From positions 1 through 9,354 of the forward strand of contig CAYSFC010000029.1 in assembly GCA_964430665.1 (NCBI GenBank): a DNA stretch of 9,354 nt. Reading direction: 5' to 3'. Numbering within the stretch: the first letter of the stretch is position 1; every line of letters starts with the position of its first letter. Made by a program: the position numbers and the translations under genes. Under the pieces are notes generated by a model. The model was not told the DNA's origin and ran no database searches. It worked only from the letters and a program-made list of their open reading frames with translations. The DNA is from JAQUYS01 sp964430665 (GTDB taxonomy: Archaea > Nanobdellota > Nanobdellia > Woesearchaeales > SKGA01). Below, piece by piece: positions 1-5,406 of the stretch.

Positions 1-66
1 CTTATGAATAAAAGCGCCCGGACCAAAAGCTGAAAAGTTTCTAACTCTCAAGAGCTTGCCGGACTA
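1..66. other. Unresolved window edge, locally GC-richer
   Basis: About 45% GC by my count, clearly richer than the surroundings, so coding or structured RNA is possible. On the plus strand, frame 1 is open from base 1 to a TGA at 31-33 and could be the basic C-terminus of a protein (ends KSARTKS). On the minus strand a frame opens after a TAG at 64-66 and runs to the window edge, with a possible TTG start at 49-51 giving LRVRNFSAFGPGAFIHK, but no Shine-Dalgarno is visible. The minus strand also contains a weak nested hairpin (AAGCT pairing with AGCTT, flanked by CCGG elements). No choice is possible without the flanking sequence. Confidence 0.25.
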
Positions 67-73
67 AAAAAAA
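66..73 (-). terminator. Oligo-T terminator of the small minus-strand gene
   Basis: Immediately after the TAG stop (75-77), the minus strand carries eight consecutive T residues. Archaeal RNA polymerase commonly terminates at simple T tracts, so this is a plausible terminator. No strong stem precedes it. Confidence 0.4.
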
Positions 74-74
74 T

Positions 75-284
75 CTACTCTTCCACAGACTTTATCATAT
101 CTGCAACCTCAGAATCAGTTACCAAACCCTCATTCTCCAAAACTTTCTCAAAATAAGCAACAGGCCTAATAGTAGTTATCATAGTTCTATGAATAACATA
201 TTTTCCATCCTTACTCTTTAAAACCTTAGATTCAATCAAAGGCATCTTCCGAAGCTGTTCTTCTTTTTTATTTGTTAATCCCAT
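75..284 (-). CDS. Small conserved-looking hypothetical protein, 69 aa
   Basis: I do not recognise a named family. The protein begins MGLTNKKEEQLRKMPL, has a likely beta segment (SKVLKSKDGKYVIHRTMI) and ends with an acidic helix. It has no membrane segment or signal peptide, and the mixed charge suggests a small cytosolic protein. An in-frame ATG lies farther upstream (311), but the start at 284 is preferred because GGAGGTG lies six bases before it, and the longer version would contain that site inside its coding sequence. It has its own TATA box (331-340) and an oligo-T terminator, so it is probably monocistronic. The 112-bp repeat begins directly upstream of that TATA box, so the rearrangement there abuts this gene's promoter. 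Confidence 0.75.
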   Translation of the reverse strand: MGLTNKKEEQLRKMPLIESKVLKSKDGKYVIHRTMITTIRPVAYFEKVLENEGLVTDSEVADMIKSVEE

Positions 285-290
285 ATTTAA

Positions 291-297
291 CACCTCC
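291..297 (-). promoter_or_regulatory. Shine-Dalgarno GGAGGTG deciding a start
   Basis: GGAGGTG on the minus strand, six bases upstream of the ATG at 284. It supports the 69-aa start rather than the 78-aa reading. Confidence 0.8.
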
Positions 298-330
298 ATA
301 TGGTTTAACATTAATATTAAGACAAGTTAG

Positions 331-340
331 ATTTATATTT
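331..340 (-). promoter_or_regulatory. TATA box for the small minus-strand gene
   Basis: AAATATAAAT on the minus strand. Initiation about 26 nt downstream would fall near 309-310, giving a leader of roughly 25 nt that contains the Shine-Dalgarno. The first base of the 112-bp repeat (341) is directly adjacent, so the factor-B recognition region of this promoter lies inside repeat DNA. Confidence 0.5.
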
Positions 341-452
341 ATTCTAAGATAAATCGTAAATTATACGGATTGCACTGGACAAGCCCAACCAAAATTTATA
401 AACAAATAAATATAGATTAAATTATGAAAGAATCTGAAACTCTTGAATTTAA
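341..452 (+). repeat. 112-bp perfect direct repeat, left copy
   Basis: Identical base for base to 1726-1837 (offset 1,385). In order the repeat holds: 12 nt identical to the last three codons and stop of the AlbA_2 gene (341-352), the 71-nt intergenic stretch with the TATA box (353-423), and the first 29 nt of the AlbA_2 gene (424-452). Identity stops abruptly at both ends (bases 340/1725 and 453/1838 differ). The left copy therefore carries a fossil of the 3' end of the very gene that lies downstream of it. Confidence 0.97.
395..402 (+). promoter_or_regulatory. TATA box of the AlbA_2 gene
   Basis: TTTATAAA preceded by an A-rich stretch, centred about 25 nt before the ATG at 424. This spacing places initiation at or next to the start codon, so the mRNA is probably leaderless. 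No Shine-Dalgarno is present. An identical copy exists at 1780-1787. Confidence 0.6.
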
Positions 453-1737
453 AGAATCTTTAACACAATTAAAGAAATCTATAATTTCCATCGTAGCTAT
501 TCTAAATAAACATAAAAAAGGACAATTGATATTTGGAGTAAAAGATACAGGTTCAATTATAGGAATTTCTATAGGAAAAACAACATTAAGAGATGTTTCA
601 AAGTCAATTTCAGATTATATTGAACCGAAAATATATCCTTCGATCAAAGAAACCATTTTAGAAAACAAGAAATGTATTGTTGTTGATTTTGAAGGAAAAA
701 ATATTCCTTATTTTGCATATGGGCGAGCATACGTGAGAATTGCTGACGAAGATAAATTATTATCTAGTAAAGAACTAGAATCATTAATATTAAAGAAGAA
801 TAAATCTAAATTGCATTGGGATAAAGATATTTGTTTAAATGCAAATTTAAAAGACATATCCAAAGATAAATTAATGTCATTCGTAAAATCCATAAATTTA
901 CAATATATTTCTAAAGAAAATATTCTCAAAAAGTTAAAATTGTTCTCTTCCAAAGGAATTACTAATTCTGCAATAATTTTATTTGGTAAACAACCCTCTA
1001 AATATTTTAATCTATTAAATTTAAGGTGTGCTGTGTTTTCAGGACTTACTAAAGATTCCGATTTTATTGATATGACTGATTTTGAGGGTGATTTATTTCA
1101 CTTAATTGAAGAAGCAGAAAAATATATTCTTAAAAATATTAATGTTGGAATGAAACTTGATGGTCTCAAACGAGTCGATGTACCTGAGATAAATAAATCT
1201 GCATTTAGAGAAGCCATTATCAATGCTTTTTGTCATAGAGATTATTCTGTACCTCAAGAAATACAAATTGCAATTTTTAAGGATAGAATTGAAATTTTAA
1301 ATCCTGGTAAGTTATATGCAAATTTAACAATTAAAGATATTTTAACTAAACCTGTTTCTGAAAGAAGAAATCCTCTAATTGCAGATGTATTACATAGAAT
1401 TCATTTTGTTGAAAAATGGGGTTCAGGAATTGGAAAAATAAGACATTTAGAACCTTCTGTTAAGTTTGAAGAGATAAGTAATTTTTTCCTGGTCACGTTT
1501 AAACGAAATAATACCCCCCAAGATACCCCCCAAGATACCCCCCAAGATTTAACTAAATTAGAAACTATAATATTGCTTAAAATAAAAAATAATTCCAAAA
1601 TATCAAGAACACAACTTGCAGAAGAATTAAAAATAAGTTCAGATACGGTCAAAGAATATTTAGAAAAATTAAAATCAAAAAAGGTTTTAATAAGGATAGG
1701 GAAAACAAGTGCGGGTTATTGGAAAATTCTAAGATAA
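424..1737 (+). CDS. AlbA_2 (Schlafen-type) / HATPase_c_4 / winged-helix regulator, 437 aa
   Basis: Member of the COG2865-like family of predicted transcriptional regulators. Residues 1-125 form the AlbA_2 domain (start ESETLEFKES, then GQLIFGVKD near 33-41 and AYVRIADED near 102-110). Residues 255-360 resemble the HATPase_c_4 domain: REAIINAFCHRDYS at 262-275, ILNPG at 291-295 and EKWGSGIGKI at 330-339. Residues 376-437 form a winged helix (RTQLAEELKISSDTVKEYLEKL). Three TPQD repeats (364-375) make the hinge; Thr/Pro/Gln repeat linkers occur at this place in relatives. The family is cytosolic and probably binds nucleic acid; its ligand is unknown. Family members are scattered and often sit in mobile or defence-like settings. 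Here the gene is bracketed by 112-bp direct repeats and has a leaderless-type promoter. Domain calls are secure; biological role is not. Confidence 0.92.
   Translation: MKESETLEFKESLTQLKKSIISIVAILNKHKKGQLIFGVKDTGSIIGISIGKTTLRDVSKSISDYIEPKIYPSIKETILENKKCIVVDFEGKNIPYFAYGRAYVRIADEDKLLSSKELESLILKKNKSKLHWDKDICLNANLKDISKDKLMSFVKSINLQYISKENILKKLKLFSSKGITNSAIILFGKQPSKYFNLLNLRCAVFSGLTKDSDFIDMTDFEGDLFHLIEEAEKYILKNINVGMKLDGLKRVDVPEINKSAFREAIINAFCHRDYSVPQEIQIAIFKDRIEILNPGKLYANLTIKDILTKPVSERRNPLIADVLHRIHFVEKWGSGIGKIRHLEPSVKFEEISNFFLVTFKRNNTPQDTPQDTPQDLTKLETIILLKIKNNSKISRTQLAEELKISSDTVKEYLEKLKSKKVLIRIGKTSAGYWKILR
1511..1546 (+). repeat. 3 x 12-bp in-frame tandem repeat (TPQD linker)
   Basis: Three perfect copies of ATACCCCCCAAG encoding the TPQD linker between the HATPase and winged-helix domains. 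Each unit contains C6, so the opposite strand carries three G6 tracts six bases apart. The unit is a multiple of three, so copy-number slippage would change hinge length without breaking the frame. The C-rich block stands out sharply in AT-rich DNA. Confidence 0.95.
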
Positions 1738-1837
1738 ATCGTAAATTATACGGATTGCACTGGACAAGCCCAACCAAAATTTATAAACAAATAAATATAG
1801 ATTAAATTATGAAAGAATCTGAAACTCTTGAATTTAA
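1726..1837 (+). repeat. 112-bp perfect direct repeat, right copy
   Basis: Second copy of 341-452. It starts inside the last codons of the AlbA_2 gene, repeats the promoter (TATA 1780-1787) and the ATG (1809-1811), and stops after nine full codons plus two bases of the gene. Sequence after 1837 is unrelated to the gene. Together with the left copy it defines a 1,385-bp unit present 1.08 times. Confidence 0.97.
1780..1787 (+). promoter_or_regulatory. Duplicated TATA box ahead of the gene remnant
   Basis: TTTATAAA, the duplicated counterpart of 395-402. If active it would produce a leaderless transcript starting near 1809 and running toward the convergent methyltransferase gene. It could express a 37-codon chimeric frame (1809-1922) or act only as antisense or noise. 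Confidence 0.4.
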
Positions 1838-1948
1838 GAAACCTATAAAAAAGTTTTATCAAGTATTGAAGCTAATACTTTTAGTGGTGTTAAGGATTCA
1901 AAAAAATTCATTGAAGAGTTAAAGGCTAAGAATAATAAATTAAATTAA
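1838..1948 (+). pseudogene. 3' remnant of an unidentified plus-strand gene
   Basis: Directly after the repeat boundary, one frame is open for 36 codons (begins ETYKKVLSSIEANTF, ends IEELKAKNNKLN) to a TAA at 1946-1948, overlapping the stop of the convergent methyltransferase by a few bases. The composition, a charged C-terminal helix, looks like a genuine protein end. Its 5' part is missing: the frame is closed by a TAA at 1835-1837 at the junction. The ATG supplied by the repeat (1809) is in another frame and yields a 37-aa chimera stopping at 1920-1922. I infer the original gene was truncated when the AlbA_2 unit was inserted or duplicated. It could be the tail of a small antitoxin-like protein, but nothing proves that. 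Confidence 0.45.
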
Positions 1949-2520
1949 TCTTTTTTACTAATTTTATAAACTAAAAGTTCTTCCATAAATTCATTTTTAC
2001 GTCCAACAATTTCAAAAGCATACTTCATTTCTATTAATTTTAATTCAATCATTTTAGGTTTACTCAAAGAACTTACCAACATCAGAATCATAGAATCATC
2101 ATACATATAATGTCTTGCTTCTTTCAAAAATCGAATAGCAATCTCATTACCATTCTCCCCCCCATGCAAAGCCAAATCATCAAATTCCTCATCCTTAGGT
2201 AAATAAGGAGTATTAAAAACCATAATATCAAACTTCAAACCTTCAATATTTTCAAAAAGATCAGACTCAACAACTTTAACATGTTCAGGCTTAGTCTCCT
2301 GCATACGTTCAACAGCTTTAGGATTTATATCTACACATACAACATCACATCCTTTTTTAGCTGCTTCAAAACCAATAATTCCAGAACCAGCACCCATATC
2401 TAAGAAATAAACATTCCTTTCTTCAATAGGAATTTCGTGTTCAGCAAATTCTTTTAGCAAACAATCTAGAAGCAATTGCGAATCCTCTGCAGGTTCATAA
2501 ATTTCGTTATCCATTCTCAT
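1945..2520 (-). CDS. HemK2/Mtq2-type release-factor glutamine methyltransferase, 191 aa
   Basis: SAM-dependent class I methyltransferase. The N-terminus EIYEPAEDSQLLLD is typical of the HemK2/N6AMT1 branch. The SAM motif DMGAGSGIIG is at 41-50, the acidic ribose-binding residue is Asp64 (VCVDIN), and the substrate-amide motif is FNTPYLP (102-108). ALHGGENG (117-124) also fits the family. Known members methylate the Gln of the GGQ motif in archaeal/eukaryotic aRF1/eRF1, usually with Trm112 as partner; none is seen here. The length matches the short single-domain archaeal form, which lacks the extra N-terminal domain of bacterial PrmC. The motif is NTPY rather than the usual NPPY. The start overlaps the upstream stop as ATGA; a second ATG at 2514 is possible. 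Translation is probably coupled to the upstream gene. Confidence 0.88.
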   Translation of the reverse strand: MRMDNEIYEPAEDSQLLLDCLLKEFAEHEIPIEERNVYFLDMGAGSGIIGFEAAKKGCDVVCVDINPKAVERMQETKPEHVKVVESDLFENIEGLKFDIMVFNTPYLPKDEEFDDLALHGGENGNEIAIRFLKEARHYMYDDSMILMLVSSLSKPKMIELKLIEMKYAFEIVGRKNEFMEELLVYKISKKD

Positions 2521-2978
2521 TCAACTAAAAATTCTTGATCTATTTTTTTCATGTAGTCTTCAACTCTTTCCAAAATTGAATTCAAATAATACTTTTTAAT
2601 TTTCTCTATAAAAATTTCATGAAATTTTTCATTTTCAGTGATTCTGTAAGTGGATTTTATTTTTTCAATAAGAAATAATTCTCGACATCTTAACAATTGT
2701 CGACGTATATTAGAAGGAGCTATACCTATTAGTTCAATATTGTTTTCTTTTCTATTTTTAATAACTAGTTCTTCAACTTCTTTACTTGTTAAAGGTCCTT
2801 TTTCTTTTAACATAACTTCAAGAACATCAACAACAACATCTCTAGAATCCCCTGGTTGTAACAAACCCAAACTCAAACACAATTTACGTACAAGATCTCT
2901 TCCAGAAAAAGATTCAGGACGTTCATATTTACGTAAAGTAATTTCTGCGAGTGATGTATCTTTTGCTACCTTCCCCAT
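2517..2978 (-). CDS. Winged-helix-like archaeal protein, 153 aa
   Basis: I cannot name the family. The protein opens with MGKVAKDTSLAEITLRKYE, continues with LVRKLCLSLGLLQPGDSRD (29-47), then a segment that reads like a winged helix: VVDVLEVMLKEKGPLTSKEV, a linker with the helix APSNIRRQLLRCRELFLIE, and a beta-wing-like IKSTYRITE. The C-terminus is a long charged helix. It has no signal peptide or membrane helix, so a cytosolic DNA- or RNA-binding regulator is likely (inference). It is first in a two-gene operon with the release-factor methyltransferase, overlapping by ATGA. The TATA box at 3001-3008 sits about 26 nt before the ATG, so the mRNA is probably leaderless. The gene is transcribed divergently from lgt across a 151-bp gap. 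Confidence 0.7.
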   Translation of the reverse strand: MGKVAKDTSLAEITLRKYERPESFSGRDLVRKLCLSLGLLQPGDSRDVVVDVLEVMLKEKGPLTSKEVEELVIKNRKENNIELIGIAPSNIRRQLLRCRELFLIEKIKSTYRITENEKFHEIFIEKIKKYYLNSILERVEDYMKKIDQEFLVE

Positions 2979-3000
2979 AACAATCTTTCAACAGCAATGA

Positions 3001-3008
3001 TTTATATA
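3001..3008 (-). promoter_or_regulatory. TATA box for the regulator/methyltransferase operon
   Basis: TATATAAA on the minus strand, centred about 26 nt from the ATG at 2978. The spacing predicts initiation at the start codon and a leaderless mRNA; no Shine-Dalgarno is present. Confidence 0.6.
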
Positions 3009-3099
3009 GTTTTTGATTATAATCATTTAGCAGAAATTATTTTTTACAAAACATGTAAATGTATTTTAACATCCAGTATACAAATTTACTCAAAAAAAC

Positions 3100-3106
3100 T
3101 TAAATA
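3100..3106 (+). promoter_or_regulatory. TATA box for lgt
   Basis: TTAAATA preceded by an A-rich, BRE-like stretch (AAAAAAAC), centred 27 nt before the ATG at 3130. It predicts a leaderless or nearly leaderless mRNA. It is divergent from the minus-strand promoter at 3001-3008. Confidence 0.5.
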
Positions 3107-3129
3107 CTACAAAGAAATTCAAAAAAACA

Positions 3130-3900
3130 ATGTTCATACACAACATACCTGCAGGATTTTCAATAGGAATTTTAAACATAAGATATTATGGTATAATTTA
3201 TGCGTTAGGATTTATAGTTGCTTACCTTTTTCTACGAAAAGAAAAAGAATTTCTCAAACTTTCAGAAGAAAACTTAGATAAATTGTTCTTATATTTAATT
3301 ATCGGAACAATATTGGGTGCAAGAATATTCGACTTCATCTTCTACAGACCAGATCTTCTTTTTTCCCTAGAAATTTTCAAAATATGGAATGGAGGACTAA
3401 GTTTTCACGGAGGATTAATAGGAATTGTTACAGCAATTTACTTATTCTCAAAAAAACACAAAGTAGAAATATATAAAATCACAGACACATTAACAATTCC
3501 AGCTTCATTAATGTTATTTTTTGGAAGAATTGCAAACTTCATAAATGCAGAATTAGTGGGAAGAGTAACGAACGTTCCTTGGGCAGTCAACTTTAACGGT
3601 GAGCAGAACGCAGCCGGACAGCTTGTCGGTCGTCATCCATCACAATTATATGAAGCTCTAAAGAATTTATTTAATTTCAGCATCTTAACTTTAATCAAAT
3701 CAAAACAAAAATATAAAAAAGGATACATGACTTGGGTTTTTATTTTCTTATATGGAGTTCTAAGAGCATTTACAAACATTTGGCGAGATGATTTACTACA
3801 TTGGGGATTTTTAAGCACAGGCCAAATTTTAAGCTTAATAATGGCTCTAGTTGCATTTTTCGTACTCTACAACCAATATGAATTAATTCCTACTAAGTAA
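3130..3900 (+). CDS. Prolipoprotein diacylglyceryl transferase (Lgt), 256 aa
   Basis: Integral membrane enzyme that, in bacteria, moves diacylglycerol from phosphatidylglycerol to the lipobox cysteine of prolipoproteins. The signature blocks are in the right order: RYYGIIYALGF (18-28), WNGGLSFHGGLIG (86-98), GRIANFINAELVGR (132-145), GRHPSQLYEAL (167-177) and LYGVLRAFTNIWRDD (207-221). By alignment from memory with E. coli Lgt, His93, Arg133, Asn136 and Arg212 match the key His103, Arg143, Asn146 and Arg239. About seven hydrophobic segments are present and the length is close to normal. The usual acidic residue before the last Arg (VEFFRE in bacteria) is replaced by TNIWRDD. In an archaeon the lipid donor would be an ether lipid (inference). 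A lipobox protein lies about 2.2 kb downstream; no LspA-type peptidase is visible. The promoter predicts a leaderless mRNA. Bacterial-type Lgt in archaea suggests ancient transfer. Confidence 0.93.
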   Translation: MFIHNIPAGFSIGILNIRYYGIIYALGFIVAYLFLRKEKEFLKLSEENLDKLFLYLIIGTILGARIFDFIFYRPDLLFSLEIFKIWNGGLSFHGGLIGIVTAIYLFSKKHKVEIYKITDTLTIPASLMLFFGRIANFINAELVGRVTNVPWAVNFNGEQNAAGQLVGRHPSQLYEALKNLFNFSILTLIKSKQKYKKGYMTWVFIFLYGVLRAFTNIWRDDLLHWGFLSTGQILSLIMALVAFFVLYNQYELIPTK

Positions 3901-3905
3901 CAACA

Positions 3906-3913
3906 TTTATAAA
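3906..3913 (+). promoter_or_regulatory. TATA box for the 175-aa gene
   Basis: TTTATAAA, centred about 28 nt before the ATG at 3938 and starting only five bases after the lgt stop. It suggests an independent promoter and a leaderless or very short-leader mRNA. Confidence 0.55.
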
Positions 3914-3937
3914 TAAATCTTCATTTATACTTTTACG

Positions 3938-4465
3938 ATGTTACATAAAGATGTTAAAAAATATTTATTTTACAATCAAGCAAAAAGAGATAGTTTAATT
4001 CGTAACATACCAATTCTTGATGAAACCGAAGTATCTCCTTCTGAAATTGAAGAAATTGCTAACAATACAAAAGAATACGAACACATATTTAATAATTTAA
4101 AAACAGGCAATCTATATGCTATTCGTCAATTAAAAACAATAAATAAATTGAATCCTGAATTAGCACAAAAATATAATATTGAAGAAGCACACGCAGAAGG
4201 TCTAGAAGCATATTTAAGAAACTGTAATGATTCTATAACTAAAGGATTTACACACTTTATAGACAACTCATTTGGAACAATTTTTAGAAGATTAAAGTTA
4301 TCTGATAATTTTCCCTTCAATTATTTCAAACATGTTGATATTGTGAACGAATGTTATGTTACAGGTATTTCTGAGAGTGCACAACTTCCACAAAAACTAA
4401 TATTATTACCAAAAAGTCCAAAAATAATGACTATGGACGAAATCAAAGGAAAGAATTATAAATAA
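3938..4465 (+). CDS. Hypothetical protein, 175 aa
   Basis: I do not recognise it. The protein is soluble, largely helical and fairly charged. It begins MLHKDVKKYLFYNQAKRDS; acidic stretches follow (ETEVSPSEIEEIANNTKEYE), then a helical middle part with EEAHAEGLEAYLRNC (82-96) and FIDNSFGTIFRRL, and a less regular C-terminus with Pro-rich QLPQKLILLPKSP. There is no signal peptide or membrane helix and no catalytic motif I can name. It has its own TATA box just after lgt. Its last codons contain the TATA box of the next gene, so the two are adjacent but probably separately promoted. Codon use resembles the neighbours, so there is no sign of recent transfer. Confidence 0.75.
   Translation: MLHKDVKKYLFYNQAKRDSLIRNIPILDETEVSPSEIEEIANNTKEYEHIFNNLKTGNLYAIRQLKTINKLNPELAQKYNIEEAHAEGLEAYLRNCNDSITKGFTHFIDNSFGTIFRRLKLSDNFPFNYFKHVDIVNECYVTGISESAQLPQKLILLPKSPKIMTMDEIKGKNYK
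4456..4463 (+). promoter_or_regulatory. TATA box overlapping a stop codon
   Basis: TTATAAAT, centred about 26 nt before the ATG at 4486. It overlaps the final codons and first stop-codon base of the preceding 175-aa gene. It predicts leaderless transcription of the next operon. Confidence 0.55.
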
Positions 4466-4485
4466 ATAAATTAATTTTTATTCAT

Positions 4486-5406
4486 ATGTCTTGGTTTAAA
4501 AAATCTTACAAAAAAGAATTTGAAGAGTTCTTATTGCAAAAAAAAGGTTTATCTCAAAAACTAGAGACTTTTACCAAAGATTTAAATTCCGAATTAAATG
4601 TTGTAAGAACTCTTAATACAGGAATAAAAAGATTAGAATCAGTATTTGAAAAATATAGTTCTGTTGGTGAAATGGACTTCAACGATGCACAACAAGAAAG
4701 ATTCTTAAATGATTTAACTCAAACATTAGTTCACACATCTGAAGAAATACGTAACCTTTTAAAAGACGAAAAAGCAGGTTCTGTTTGGTTATTCGAACAA
4801 AAATTAAAAATAAGATTACATAACATAAAATTTCTAGTAAAAGAATTTAACATAGATAAATGGGATTCAAACCCAGATAAAATAGTAAAAAAAATATACG
4901 ATAATTTACCATATGATTCAAACTTAAAATCATCCGCAGAAGACACACGCCTGGCATCAAGCCTAAAGGAAGCATACAAAGAAGTATTGTTTTTCAATCA
5001 CGATTTAAATAACTTAATTCAAAAAGTAGAAAACAAAAACGGAAAATATAACTCTCTTTTAGCAGTAGATATATCTCCCATAAGTTACAAAAGAAACCAC
5101 ACAATTTCAGTCGAGAATTTCATACCAGCTCTCACAAATTTTTTACAAAGAGATGACATGTTAGTATCCAAAATAAGCATAAAAAAAGCTTTAATGGGAG
5201 TCACAGAACATGCAATGGTTTGTGCTAAAATGATTATAAAGGGACACCAAATTTTAAAATTATATCTTGAATTTTTAAACGAAGAAGAAGGTCTTTTAAA
5301 CTCATATAAAACAAAATTAGATAATTTAATTACTCAATCTAGAAATCTCCATCAAAAAGACGAGGGTGAAATTCAAGAAGGCAAAAAACATAGAGGTGCA
5401 ATATAA
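4486..5406 (+). CDS. Helical/coiled-coil hypothetical protein, 306 aa
   Basis: Unrecognised. Almost entirely alpha-helical in appearance: long amphipathic Lys/Glu-rich helices at about 1-60, 70-125 and 155-190, and a C-terminal pair (about 255-292) before a charged tail (QKDEGEIQEGKKHRGAI). The start MSWFKKSYKKEFEEF is positively charged but not a signal peptide, and no transmembrane segment is evident. It may be a structural or scaffold protein. A more conserved-looking patch is SISPIS-like at about 196-200 and NHTISVENFIPALTNFL (205-221). It is the first gene of an operon with triosephosphate isomerase and a lipoprotein; its stop overlaps the next start as TAATG. The TATA box inside the preceding gene gives a probable leaderless mRNA. 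Function is not inferable from sequence. Confidence 0.75.
   Translation: MSWFKKSYKKEFEEFLLQKKGLSQKLETFTKDLNSELNVVRTLNTGIKRLESVFEKYSSVGEMDFNDAQQERFLNDLTQTLVHTSEEIRNLLKDEKAGSVWLFEQKLKIRLHNIKFLVKEFNIDKWDSNPDKIVKKIYDNLPYDSNLKSSAEDTRLASSLKEAYKEVLFFNHDLNNLIQKVENKNGKYNSLLAVDISPISYKRNHTISVENFIPALTNFLQRDDMLVSKISIKKALMGVTEHAMVCAKMIIKGHQILKLYLEFLNEEEGLLNSYKTKLDNLITQSRNLHQKDEGEIQEGKKHRGAI
5393..5398 (+). promoter_or_regulatory. Shine-Dalgarno for tpiA
   Basis: GAGGTG, seven bases before the ATG at 5406 and inside the end of the preceding gene. It is an operon-internal ribosome site and supports the chosen start. Confidence 0.65.

Noticed and set aside
1..26. Possible tRNA 3' end (CGCCCGGACCA) at the window edge
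   Set aside because: No T-arm (GGTTCRANTCC-like) sequence precedes the CCA-like end, so a tRNA is not supported.
341..452. 112-bp repeat as a simple insertion-sequence target duplication or terminal repeat
   Set aside because: Much too long for a target duplication, no transposase or inverted ends, and the left copy holds the 3' end of the enclosed gene, which a target duplication cannot explain.
1511..1546. Tandem repeats as a CRISPR array
   Set aside because: Units are contiguous 12-mers without spacers, in frame within a coding region.
1401..1652. Minus-strand ORF of 83 aa with repeated WGVS
   Set aside because: It is the complement of the TPQD repeat region of the AlbA_2 gene; the repeat gives an artificially open frame and there is no ribosome site or own domain.
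2650..3281. Plus-strand ORFs over the winged-helix-like gene and lgt start
   Set aside because: They are antisense or alternate-frame to well-supported genes, have no promoters or plausible proteins, and the second overlaps the clear Lgt N-terminus.
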